A DNA stretch of 12,038 nt from JAZDLC01 sp043802345 (GTDB lineage Bacteria > Planctomycetota > B15-G4 > JADJEK01): contig JAZDLC010000383.1 in NCBI GenBank assembly GCA_043802345.1, positions 1 through 12,038 on the forward strand, in the 5' to 3' direction. A program made the translations under genes and the position numbers. Numbering within the stretch: position 1 is the stretch's first letter; the number at the start of each line of letters is the position of its first letter. The notes beneath the pieces were generated by a model that did no database searches, had not been told where the DNA came from, and saw nothing but the letters and a program-made list of their open reading frames with translations. Shown here in pieces: positions 1-7,177 of the stretch.

Positions 1-2
1 AG

Positions 3-455
3 AGACTGCTCGATCGCTGGCAGCGGCTCTACTCCGGAATGGATCTGGAGACTCTCGCCGCCGCCAAGGAGCAGGAAGACGCGAAGCGCGAGCAGGGCGC
101 GCACCGCTTCGTGGAACTGGCCGAGGGGGATGACTTCGACACCAGCCGCTATCCCGACTTCGAAGAGTATTACGCATCCCTCAACACTCACCTCGATCGG
201 GACGTGATCCGGCGGTACATCCGGCTCTTCGTGCGGGATCAGGTGGCCGACCTGCGGGAGAAGCCGTTCCCGGGCAATCAGTTCCTGGGGGACTACCAGG
301 AAGACAACCAGCTTCAGCTGGCGATTGTCGAGCTGCTGAAGACCATGGGCGGGGACGCCGCGCAGATTCCGCAGTTCGCGCGCTTCGCCGAGGTCAAGGG
401 GAAGCCACCGGCGAAGCCGAACGCAGTCGAGGAAGAGGTCCTCAACCGCCGCTGA
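3..455 (+). CDS. 3' end of an unrecognised gene (5' truncated by window edge)
   Basis: The frame is open from base 3 to the TGA at 453-455, giving 150 visible residues. An ATG at 39 is in frame but has no Shine-Dalgarno sequence. The codons before it read as ordinary protein (start of the visible part: RLLDRWQRLYSGMDL), so I take this as the tail of a longer gene. The product is hydrophilic and charged. An acidic stretch (EGDDFDTSRYPDFEEYY) is followed by an amphipathic segment (RRYIRLFVRDQVADL), then a lysine/proline-rich tail. There is no membrane segment, signal peptide or motif I can name. It lies 86 nt upstream of the TIGR04138 gene on the same strand and may be co-transcribed with it. 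That it is a real gene is fairly certain; its function is unknown. Confidence 0.7.
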   Translation, partial: RLLDRWQRLYSGMDLETLAAAKEQEDAKREQGAHRFVELAEGDDFDTSRYPDFEEYYASLNTHLDRDVIRRYIRLFVRDQVADLREKPFPGNQFLGDYQEDNQLQLAIVELLKTMGGDAAQIPQFARFAEVKGKPPAKPNAVEEEVLNRR

Positions 456-505
456 CAGGCCGAGAACCGCTACAGTTCAGGGGGGATTTGGTCGATAGGA
501 AGCGT

Positions 506-526
506 GCCGGAATTCTGAGCTCCGGC
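506..526 (+). other. Small hairpin in the leader of the TIGR04138 gene
   Basis: A perfect 6-bp inverted repeat, GCCGGA at 506-511 and TCCGGC at 521-526, encloses a 9-nt loop. It ends a few bases before the Shine-Dalgarno of the gene starting at 542. No T-run follows, so it is not an evident terminator. It could be incidental in DNA this GC-rich. Confidence 0.25.
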
Positions 527-541
527 CGCTAGGAATCGACC

Positions 542-940
542 ATGGCCAACCTGACAGCAGTCGACGTCAAGATTCGAGAGCTGGCCCATGAGAAGCCGCA
601 GTACGGGCCGGGCGCCTACCATTTCGTGTTCGAGGCGCTGGACTTCACGATGCTGCGGATGGGGAAGCATCGCAGGCGGGGGCAGGAACGGCATCTGTCC
701 GTGGATGAACTCCTGGACGGAATCCGCGAGTACGCCCTGAGCCAGTACGGCCCGCTCGCGCGCGTGGTGCTGGAGTCCTTGAGCATCTTCCGGACGGAAG
801 ATCTGGGAGAGCTCGTCTTCAACCTGGTGGAGAAGGGGCTCCTGAACAAGCAGGAGACCGACAGCCTGGAGCAGTTCGCTGACGGCTTCAGCTTCCGCGA
901 GGCGTTCGACCGGGCCGCCTCACACGAACCGAGCTTCTGA
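542..940 (+). CDS. TIGR04138 / Minf_1886 family protein
   Basis: This is a 132-residue soluble protein with no assigned biochemical role. I recognise the TIGR04138 family, described mainly from Planctomycetes and Verrucomicrobia. The signs are an N-terminal Y-x-P-x-A-Y-x-F-V-x-E-A-L-x-[FY]-T block (about residues 21-37), then H-L-S-V-D-E-L-L-D-G-I-R-E-Y-A (about 56-70), Y-G-P-L-A-R-x-V-L (about 73-81) and R-T-E-D-L-G-E-L-V-F-N-L-V-E (about 88-101). The length is normal for the family. The start is supported by AGGA at 531-534, 7 nt before the ATG. There is no signal peptide or membrane segment. The stop lies only 14 nt from the end of the convergent holB gene, so no separate terminator fits. 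Its interest here is mainly taxonomic, as a pointer to a PVC-like host. Confidence 0.88.
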   Translation: MANLTAVDVKIRELAHEKPQYGPGAYHFVFEALDFTMLRMGKHRRRGQERHLSVDELLDGIREYALSQYGPLARVVLESLSIFRTEDLGELVFNLVEKGLLNKQETDSLEQFADGFSFREAFDRAASHEPSF

Positions 941-954
941 GCGGCGGCCTCTGA

Positions 955-1989
955 TCAGCGCCGTCCGATCAGTTTCGAGACCCCCAACAGTCCTTCCTCG
1001 AGCGCCAGGCCCGCGTCCATGTTCCGTCGCAGATGGAAACCGAGCTGGTCCACCACCTCCAACGCCTCGAGGGCGCTTTCCGGGTCGAGCGACCTGGCCC
1101 TGGCGGCGAGCGCTTCGTTCCGATCGCGGTTGAAGAGCAGCTTCTCCTCCAAACCCAGGGAGAGCAGCGCCAGATCCCGGAGCGCCAGCGAGAGCATTCG
1201 CGTGAGACCCAGCAGGCGATCCCGGCCCAACTCCCTGCCGTCATCCGGGACGTCGCCCTCTTCCTGGGCGGGAACCGAGGCACATTCCTGAAGGAGAGCC
1301 GCGAGGTCGAACGCGGAGAGGTCGCTCGAGCCGGCGACGAATCGGATCAGCGCTTCGCGCGCGCGCATCAGCCGGTCATCAGCCAGGCCCAGAAGCCGGC
1401 CCGGAGAGCCCTGCGCCAGCGAGAGCGGCAGGTCCAAGGTGGCGTCGGTTCTCGTCCGCGCGAACTCAAGGAGTTCCGCGTCCGACAGCGGACCGAAGCG
1501 CCAGAGGGAGCACCTGGACCTTACCGTGGGCAGGATCCTCTCCAGTCTGGAGGTGACCAGCACCAGCAAGGCGTCCGGGGGGGGCTCCTCCAGCGTCTTC
1601 AGGAACGAGTTCTGAGCTGCGGTGGTCATCCGCTCCGCGTCCCGGATGACGGCGGCGCGCCCCCACTCGGTGTGCCCCTTCCGGTGCAAGATGTCGAGCA
1701 GTTCCCGAATCTGGCCGATGCCGATGTCCCGCTTTCCGGGCTCCCTTTCGATTCGTTCGAAGTCCGGATGATTGCCGCGGGAGAGGCTTCTGCAGCTCTT
1801 GCATTCGCCGCAGGCGTCAGCCCCCTTTCGCTCGCAGAATTTCGCCGCCACCAGGGCTTCGGCGACCAGTTGCTTGCCAACACCGTCCGGCCCCGAGAAG
1901 AGCATGCCGTGCGGAACGCGCCCCGATTTCAGGAGCCGGCCGAGCGCCTCGATCTGCGGCTGGTGACCGATCAGATCACGGAAGGACAT
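955..1989 (-). CDS. holB: DNA polymerase III, delta' subunit
   Basis: This 344-residue AAA+ clamp-loader subunit helps load the beta sliding clamp at primed DNA. Residues 1-60 begin MSFRDLIGHQ and carry a P-loop-like GPDGVGK at 33-39. Q40 replaces the usual Ser/Thr, in keeping with delta' being a poor ATP binder. A zinc module follows with Cys52, Cys60, Cys63 and Cys66. The block AAQNSFLKTLEEPP lies near 124-137, a sensor-1-like VLVTSR near 143-148, and the clamp-loader S-R-C motif at 158-160. I chose the ATG at 1987-1989 because family similarity starts exactly there; a longer open frame upstream reads tmk out of frame. The start overlaps the end of tmk by 14 nt, the classic tmk-holB arrangement, implying translational coupling. 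The family could be confused with DnaX, but the short C-terminal region and degraded P-loop favour HolB. Confidence 0.93.
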   Translation of the reverse strand: MSFRDLIGHQPQIEALGRLLKSGRVPHGMLFSGPDGVGKQLVAEALVAAKFCERKGADACGECKSCRSLSRGNHPDFERIEREPGKRDIGIGQIRELLDILHRKGHTEWGRAAVIRDAERMTTAAQNSFLKTLEEPPPDALLVLVTSRLERILPTVRSRCSLWRFGPLSDAELLEFARTRTDATLDLPLSLAQGSPGRLLGLADDRLMRAREALIRFVAGSSDLSAFDLAALLQECASVPAQEEGDVPDDGRELGRDRLLGLTRMLSLALRDLALLSLGLEEKLLFNRDRNEALAARARSLDPESALEALEVVDQLGFHLRRNMDAGLALEEGLLGVSKLIGRR

Positions 1990-2584
1990 CTGCCAGGGTC
2001 TCCAGCACGGCCGCGCGGCACTCTTCGGAAGTCCCGCCGGCGTCCACGGTTCTGAATCGCTCCGGTTCCAGGCCCGCGAGATAGAGGTATCCATCGCGCA
2101 CGCGCCGCATGTACTCCAGGCCTCGGGATTCGATCCGGTCCAGGCTCTTCCCGACCCGGGCGAGCGCGATCGCTGGATCAACGTCCAGCAGGATCACCCG
2201 GTCCGGCCTGGTCATCTCCGTGGCGTAGTCGGAAAGCGCGCGGAGATGTGCCAGGTCCTCTCCCAGGCCGTACCCCTGGTACGAAAGGGTCGAGTAGTGG
2301 AAGCGTTCGCAAACAACCCACTTGCCGGCAGCCAGTGCAGGGCGAATCACGCCGCGCACCAGTTCGGCTCGCGCCGCCGAATAGAGCAGCGCCTCCGCCC
2401 GGGAGTGAATCTCCACCCCCGACTCGAGACTCAGGATCAGTTGCCGCAGGGTATCGCCCAGCGCGGTGCCTCCGGGCTCGCGCAGATGCAGGGTCTCCTT
2501 CCCCCGCTGCTCGAGTTCAGCCACGAGGACCTTCGCTTGCGTGCTCTTGCCGCAGCCGTCGATACCTTCGAGAACCAGGAACAT
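1976..2584 (-). CDS. tmk: Thymidylate kinase
   Basis: This 202-residue cytosolic kinase phosphorylates dTMP to dTDP using ATP, for DNA precursor synthesis. The visible motifs are the P-loop GIDGCGKST at residues 7-15, the REPGGT dTMP-binding segment at 35-40, ERF at 93-95 followed by S-x-x-Y-Q-G (the DR[YF]-type motif with Glu in place of Asp), and a lid region near 140-150. The length is normal. The ATG at 2582-2584 is the family start. A longer frame running upstream to 2734 only reads through the GAGTAC repeats (giving VLVLVL and STST stretches), so I reject it. The Shine-Dalgarno is weak (GAGG about 13 nt upstream). The gene is followed directly by holB with a 14-nt overlap. A 155-nt repeat-bearing gap separates it from the dnaA-like gene, so it may have its own transcript as well as operon read-through. 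Confidence 0.95.
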   Translation of the reverse strand: MFLVLEGIDGCGKSTQAKVLVAELEQRGKETLHLREPGGTALGDTLRQLILSLESGVEIHSRAEALLYSAARAELVRGVIRPALAAGKWVVCERFHYSTLSYQGYGLGEDLAHLRALSDYATEMTRPDRVILLDVDPAIALARVGKSLDRIESRGLEYMRRVRDGYLYLAGLEPERFRTVDAGGTSEECRAAVLETLADVLP

Positions 2585-2621
2585 TGTGCCCGTCCGATCC
2601 TCACCCACAAGTCTAGCCGAA

Positions 2622-2664
2622 TCGTACTCGTACGCAGTCGCTTTGGCGACGGTACTCGTACTCG
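2622..2664 (-). repeat. GAGTAC hexamer-hairpin element, copy A
   Basis: Read on the - strand, copy A is a 14-nt arm (CGAGTACGAGTACC), a 5-bp stem GTCGC/GCGAC around a CAAA loop, a TG, and a second arm CGTACGAGTACGA, 43 nt in all. It lies between the dnaA-like gene and tmk, in the leader of tmk. Its architecture and most of its sequence match copy C at 8102-8143. The fourth stem pair is G-C here and C-G in copy C, a compensatory change that argues for a selected hairpin. Confidence 0.75.
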
Positions 2665-2670
2665 GGGGCT

Positions 2671-2711
2671 CGAGTACGAGTACCGCTTCGCTGAGCACGA
2701 GTACGAGTACG
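2671..2711 (+). repeat. GAGTAC hexamer-hairpin element, copy B
   Basis: On the + strand the same 14-nt arm (CGAGTACGAGTACC, 2671-2684) is followed by GCTTCGCTGAGC. That can form a 4-bp stem with one G-T pair around CGCT. A second arm, ACGAGTACGAGTACG, follows at 2697-2711. It lies head to head with copy A, separated by the 6 nt at 2665-2670. The facing arms therefore also form a perfect inverted repeat, 2650-2664 with 2671-2685, which could extrude as a 15-bp hairpin. Confidence 0.65.
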
Positions 2712-2739
2712 GAAGAGACTACACGGGACCGCACGCCCC

Positions 2740-4045
2740 TCAGAAGAGCAGTTTCTGTCCCACGTTCAATTCCTCGAGCAGCCGTTTGACGCGCAGATCG
2801 AACAACGCGTCATCCTTCCTGCGCTGCTCGATCTTGCGCCGGGCATAGGCCGTCGTGGAGGGCGAGAGCCCGCCGAGATGGCGCATCACGCGCCGCGCCT
2901 TCAGGTTGAACACGACCGTGGCCAGATAGATGACCAGGTGGCGCGCCAGAACAGCAGAGCGCAGTTTCCGGTTCGAGGCGATCTCCTCCGGCGAGGCTCC
3001 GAATTCGCGGGAGACCAGCTCGATCAGCGCCTTCAGGTCGACGTCCCGCTCTCCGTGCCCCGCGAGTTCGGGGAATCCCCGGGCCAGGAACTCCAAACTG
3101 GCGGGCTTCCCCTCCAGACCGGCGAACGCAGCCACGCGCTCGAGGAATCGCACCTCCCGATCGAAGGTTCCTGGAATCCGCTGCGCGATCCGCTCGATGG
3201 TCTCCAGGGGGAACCTCCCGGGAGAACCGCCGGGAGTGGGCGGAGAGCACGGCAATCTTCGTGGGGACCGAGTAGGGACTGATCCGCACCAGGTTGCCCG
3301 AGAGGAAATGCGATCGCAGCCCCTCGTCAAGCATGAAGATGGCGTTCGGCGGATGCCTGCTCGTCAGGATCACGGGGCGATTCCGCACCGTGTAGTACTT
3401 CAGGATCGACAGGAATTCTCCCTGGGATCTTGTCTTGCCTCGCAGTCGATGCGCCTCCTCGAGAACCAGCGCGTCGGCCGCAAGCAACCGTCCCCGGAAG
3501 GAAGACACGGATCGCTCCCGGATGGCTCTCACGAAGCCGGCGGAAAATGCTTCGGCGGTCAGGGAGACCGTGCTGCGCGGCACCCCGTCCTCGCCGCTGT
3601 AACTCCTCAGGTGCTGGTTGACCAGAGCCGACTTGCCGCACCCCGCGGGCCCGTGGATGAACAGCGGGTTTCCAGTGCGGGGGTCTCTCATCAACCGCTG
3701 GAGCGCGGCGTTTGCCAATCGGTTCTCCGGCCGGATGACGAACGTGGGCTCGCGAGACGGGGATCTCCCGGGGCTTGGTCGTTGCATCGAAAGACGCGGG
3801 TCAACCTGCACCAGCACGCGGACGGAACTCCCTGTCAGGCGCAGGAAGATCGCTTCCAGTTCGGTACGGTACCGATGCTCCAACCACTGGCGGACCACAT
3901 CGTTCGGCACGCCCAGCGTGAAGATGCCTCGGGAGAATTCGACCGGACGGGCATTCCGCAGCCAGAGGTCCGCCGGCGTGGCTCCCTCGACACTCTGGAA
4001 GGCGTCGCGAACCTCTTCCCAGAGATCTCTGGCCAGCAGGTTCAT
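2740..4045 (-). CDS. DnaA-family protein, divergent and frameshifted
   Basis: Two overlapping frames join into one DnaA-like protein of about 434 residues if one base is removed from the C5 run at 3207-3211. Domain I (about 8-82) has the DnaA-N pattern, including VPNDVVRQWLEHRY. The AAA+ region has NPLFIHGPAGCGKSAL (Walker A 132-139), ALVLEEAH (192-199, replacing the usual LLIDDIQ), LTSRHPP (227-233) and EGLRSHF (241-247). Normal DnaA has RLKSRF at this last site, so the arginine finger is His here. After the shift, IPGTFDREVRFLERVAAFA replaces the sensor-2 block, with Asp where NVR has Arg. The C-terminal helix-turn-helix resembles domain IV but reads GGLSPSTT in place of GGRDHTT. The ATG at 4045 has a good Shine-Dalgarno (GAGGGGG) and lies 16 nt after the preceding stop. 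Without a shift the product would be 411 residues with no domain IV. Membership of the DnaA family is secure; initiator function is doubtful. Confidence 0.85.
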
Positions 4046-4061
4046 GTCCGCCCCCTCTGGA

Positions 4062-6971
4062 TCAGTCCGTCAACTCTCGCTGCAACTCGCCGATTCGCTC
4101 TGCTTCGGGATCCAACCGCGCGGCTCGCTCAAGATCACGCTCCGCCGCAAGATGGTCACCCGCCTCCAGCTCGATTTCGGCAATGGTGATCAGGATCTGC
4201 GCTTTCGCCCTGTCCTCATCACCTCGGGCCTCCGGCACCACCACGTCCGGAGGAGGCGGAGTGTAGCCCGGCTCCATGCGGGGGTCAACGAGCAGGGCAG
4301 ATCGCAGGGCATCGATGGCCTGGGTCGGTTTTCCCAGGCTTCTGAGACACTCCGCTTGCCCCACATACACCTCCCGGACGAACGGATCCGCCTCTTCGGC
4401 CTGTTTGAGGTACAGGAGGGCCTCCTCGTACCGCTTCTGATGCATGAGCCAGGTGGCCAGATCGAGCCGGGGGCGCAGCACCGCCTCGGCACGATTCACA
4501 AACTGTATCAGGAAGCCCATGGCCTCCTCGATCTTGCTCTGGGAGCAGAGGAGCTTGTACAGGCCGAGGTAGGGGTTGCCCGGGCCCACCTCCGCGGGAA
4601 AACACCTGATGGCCGTGCGCAGCGCCTCCTCGGCCCTCGATTCGTCGCCCGTCTCCTGACAGAGCTGGGCCAGCATCAGGGCAGCTCCGTACTCCTCTCC
4701 TCCATTCTTGAAGGACGCTTCCAGATTCTCCCGCGCCAGCTCGATCCGCTTCCGATCGAGAGCTCGGCGCGCCGCCAGGCGGAGCGCCACCGGATGGGCG
4801 GGATCTCGCTCGAGTTCCCTTCCCAGAAACGCGTCCGCATCCACGAGACGGCCGCCCTGGTAGTAGGCCCACGCGACCTCGGCCAGAAGGTCGGTGTTGT
4901 CCTCGTCCTTGCGCAGCGCGCGGCGCATCTCGGCCCGCTTGACGGGCCCGTAGACCGGCTGAACGGAAGTCCCCTTGAGAATCTCATCCTTCAGGTACTG
5001 CTCGAACTCCGCGTCCATCTCCTCTGGAGTCCGGCTGAAGACGAGCTGAACCACTTCCGGTGTCTCCATGTCCTTGGCGTATGCGTCCAGCATCGCCAGG
5101 ATCTTGTCGAAGCCGTGGGTCTCGCTGGCGTACTTGACCCACAGCCCGGCCTGGTAGTAGGCAAAGCCGACGCGCGGCCCCCGGAAGAAGGAGTTGAATT
5201 CCCTGAGCGGCATCAGAAGGTCGTTGGCTTCGGCCAGGACCAACTCCATCTCCTGGTCCCGGCCCCAGGTCTCGCTCGCCTCGCGCTCTTCGAAAACCGA
5301 CAGCCCCTCGGTCAGCCAGCGCGGAACTCTTCCCCTGGAGCGGCCGATCGTGAACACGTGCGTCAGTTCGTGCAGCGCGGTGCGCCTCCAGACGAATCCC
5401 CCCCGCATTTCGGACCGGGGCGAGATCAGCGTCACGAAATCCCCGAAGCAAGCCCCCAGGGCGCCCAGTCCCGCGAATCCGACCGAGCGAATGGAGAAGT
5501 CCTCGTGGCTGGGAAGCATCTCCACCAGAACCGGCCCCGAGGGAGACCATTGGTATCTCTCCTCCAGGAACTTCTTGTCCTGCTCGAAGGCCGCGCTCAG
5601 ACGTGGGGCCAGAATCGGATTCTCGTCCACGTGCACCCTGAATCGGAACCCGCCGTGGGTGGAATCGACGTACTCCCGATCCAGCTTCTTCAGGATCACG
5701 AGCATGTTGCTGCGCCATGGATAGGCGAACGGATGCTTCTCCAGCGACTGTTCCAGGGCCTCTCGTCCCTCCTCCTCCGCGCCGGTGAAGCAGAGGTCGC
5801 GGCCCAGCGAGATGTAGGCCATGGCCAGGTCCGGATCGACCTCGATCGCCTTGCGGTGCATGCGCACCGCATCGGCGAAGCGAAGATGCCTGGAGAGGGC
5901 GTCGCCGACAGTGAAGAACAGTTCGCCATAGGTCGGGTCGAGAGACAGCACGCGCGCGACCGCCGCATCGTACTCGCCGGTTCGATTCAGCAGGCGCAGA
6001 GCGGCGGCGCGGGTCGAAAGCGCCTGCTTGGCCGCGGGATTCACGGCGAGGGCCCTGTCGATCCGCTCGATCGCCTCAGTGTGCCGCCCGTCGAGAATCA
6101 GAAACCAGGCCTTCACGGTCAGGGCGTCAACGCTGTTCGCGTTCAGCACCAGGGCTTCATCGATTTCGCGCTCACCATCCCAGGTGTCGTTCACGTAGAT
6201 GTGCGTCAGCGCCCGCCCCACCTTCGCCGCCACCAGGGAGGAGTTCTGCTTCAGCGCGTCCCGGTAGGTGGAGAAAGCGCGCGGCACGTCTCCGTCCAGG
6301 ACCTTCGACAGCCGGTACAGCTCTCCCAGCTCGAGCAGAACGTCCGTGGTCGGGCGCTCCTCCCGGAGTCGGTCCCGCTCCGCGTAGACGCAACATCGCG
6401 CAGCCTCTTCCCACTCGCCGATGGTCCGGTAGAGACGTCCGGCATTCAGCAGACCGTCGGAGCCGATGCCCTTGAGGCTCACTACCGCCAGCTTCGCTTG
6501 AACCCATGCCCGTGCCGCCGCCCGCTCCCCGCGCTCCTGGAGCGCCCGGGCCACCACGAAGCAGGCGTAGAGATCGTCATCCACCAGTTTCAGCGCCGAC
6601 CGGCCGAGCGCTTCCGAGAGATCCGTCCGGCCCCGGGAGAAGGCGTAGTCCGCCCGGGCCAGGAGCGAATCCGCGGAGGCGGTGCCCTCCTCGAGACCCG
6701 CCAGTTCCTGATCGAGCTCCTCGGCCCGCTCGAACTCCCCGCGCTCCATCTCGACCCTGAGCAGCAGGGCGGCCGCCTCCCAGAGGCCGGGTTCCTGCGC
6801 GAGCAGTTCCTCCAGGACATCAGCCGCCTGCGTGTACCGGCCCTTCTCGAACTCCTCGCCCGCGAACGCGATTTCCCCGGCAATCTCCGTTCCCTGGGGC
6901 CAGGCTGGCGCAGCCAGCACCGCCTGGAGGAACAGAAGCGAAAGCGTCCATCTCGAAGAGAGTCTATTCAC
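4062..6971 (-). CDS. Secreted TPR protein with a central zinc-metallopeptidase (MA-like) domain
   Basis: This 969-residue protein is exported. It starts VNRLSSRWTLSLLFLQAVLAA, a basic end plus a hydrophobic core, with a likely cleavage near AAPAWPQG. The GTG start at 6971 has AGGTGG 4 nt upstream. An in-frame extension to 7133 would bury the signal peptide, so I reject it. Residues about 30-460 are tetratricopeptide-type helical repeats; clear ones include D-A-x-x-M-H-R-K-A-I-E-V-D-P-D-L-A-M-A-Y. The central domain has HELTH at 534-538 and WLTEG with Glu555, the HExxH plus distal Glu zinc site of gluzincin peptidases (PF13485-like). Residues about 700-960 are TPRs again, e.g. EEALLYLKQAEEADP. 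It is first in the operon with the dnaA-like gene, tmk and holB. The substrate is unknown; protein-protein scaffolding plus proteolysis in the periplasm or at the cell surface is inferred. Confidence 0.88.
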   Translation of the reverse strand: MNRLSSRWTLSLLFLQAVLAAPAWPQGTEIAGEIAFAGEEFEKGRYTQAADVLEELLAQEPGLWEAAALLLRVEMERGEFERAEELDQELAGLEEGTASADSLLARADYAFSRGRTDLSEALGRSALKLVDDDLYACFVVARALQERGERAAARAWVQAKLAVVSLKGIGSDGLLNAGRLYRTIGEWEEAARCCVYAERDRLREERPTTDVLLELGELYRLSKVLDGDVPRAFSTYRDALKQNSSLVAAKVGRALTHIYVNDTWDGEREIDEALVLNANSVDALTVKAWFLILDGRHTEAIERIDRALAVNPAAKQALSTRAAALRLLNRTGEYDAAVARVLSLDPTYGELFFTVGDALSRHLRFADAVRMHRKAIEVDPDLAMAYISLGRDLCFTGAEEEGREALEQSLEKHPFAYPWRSNMLVILKKLDREYVDSTHGGFRFRVHVDENPILAPRLSAAFEQDKKFLEERYQWSPSGPVLVEMLPSHEDFSIRSVGFAGLGALGACFGDFVTLISPRSEMRGGFVWRRTALHELTHVFTIGRSRGRVPRWLTEGLSVFEEREASETWGRDQEMELVLAEANDLLMPLREFNSFFRGPRVGFAYYQAGLWVKYASETHGFDKILAMLDAYAKDMETPEVVQLVFSRTPEEMDAEFEQYLKDEILKGTSVQPVYGPVKRAEMRRALRKDEDNTDLLAEVAWAYYQGGRLVDADAFLGRELERDPAHPVALRLAARRALDRKRIELARENLEASFKNGGEEYGAALMLAQLCQETGDESRAEEALRTAIRCFPAEVGPGNPYLGLYKLLCSQSKIEEAMGFLIQFVNRAEAVLRPRLDLATWLMHQKRYEEALLYLKQAEEADPFVREVYVGQAECLRSLGKPTQAIDALRSALLVDPRMEPGYTPPPPDVVVPEARGDEDRAKAQILITIAEIELEAGDHLAAERDLERAARLDPEAERIGELQRELTD

Positions 6972-7177
6972 GGGTCCACCTGTCGGGAGCAAGAGCCGCT
7001 GCCATGTGCACAGAATAGGCGCACCAGACCGGGGAAGTCCCGTTCTTCTCGGATGGGGCGGTTCGAGAATTCTGTGGCCGCGTTCGATGCGGAAAACGCT
7101 AGCCTGATCGCTGTGAGAGAACTGGTAGCACAAGCGCGAACTGGTTGCCGTCCCGTTTCATCCGGAGAAACGATCCC
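6972..7177. promoter_or_regulatory. Divergent promoter region between the TPR-peptidase gene and lpxA
   Basis: These 206 nt separate two divergently read genes, so promoters for both must lie here or further upstream. I could not identify a convincing -35/-10 pair on either strand. An 11-nt imperfect direct repeat (GAACTGGTAGC at 7119-7129 and GAACTGGTTGC at 7138-7148) recurs with a 19-nt period. It lies 30-60 nt before the lpxA start and may be an operator. Confidence 0.5.

Noticed and set aside
2622..2711. CRISPR-like array
   Set aside because: Repeats are 6-14 nt with no regular unique spacers of 30-40 nt, they occur in both orientations, and no cas gene is present.
2585..2734. A 50-residue N-terminal extension of tmk
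   Set aside because: It would be encoded by the repeat elements. Family similarity starts at MFLVLEG, at 2584.
2246..2848. A + strand frame with alternating Glu-Tyr (EYEY) stretches
   Set aside because: The alternating residues are only the GAGTAC hexamer translated. The rest is antisense to tmk and the dnaA-like gene.
7145..7177. TTG start for lpxA at 7145
   Set aside because: The GTG at 7178 has a proper Shine-Dalgarno and fits the family N-terminus; the extra 11 residues do not.
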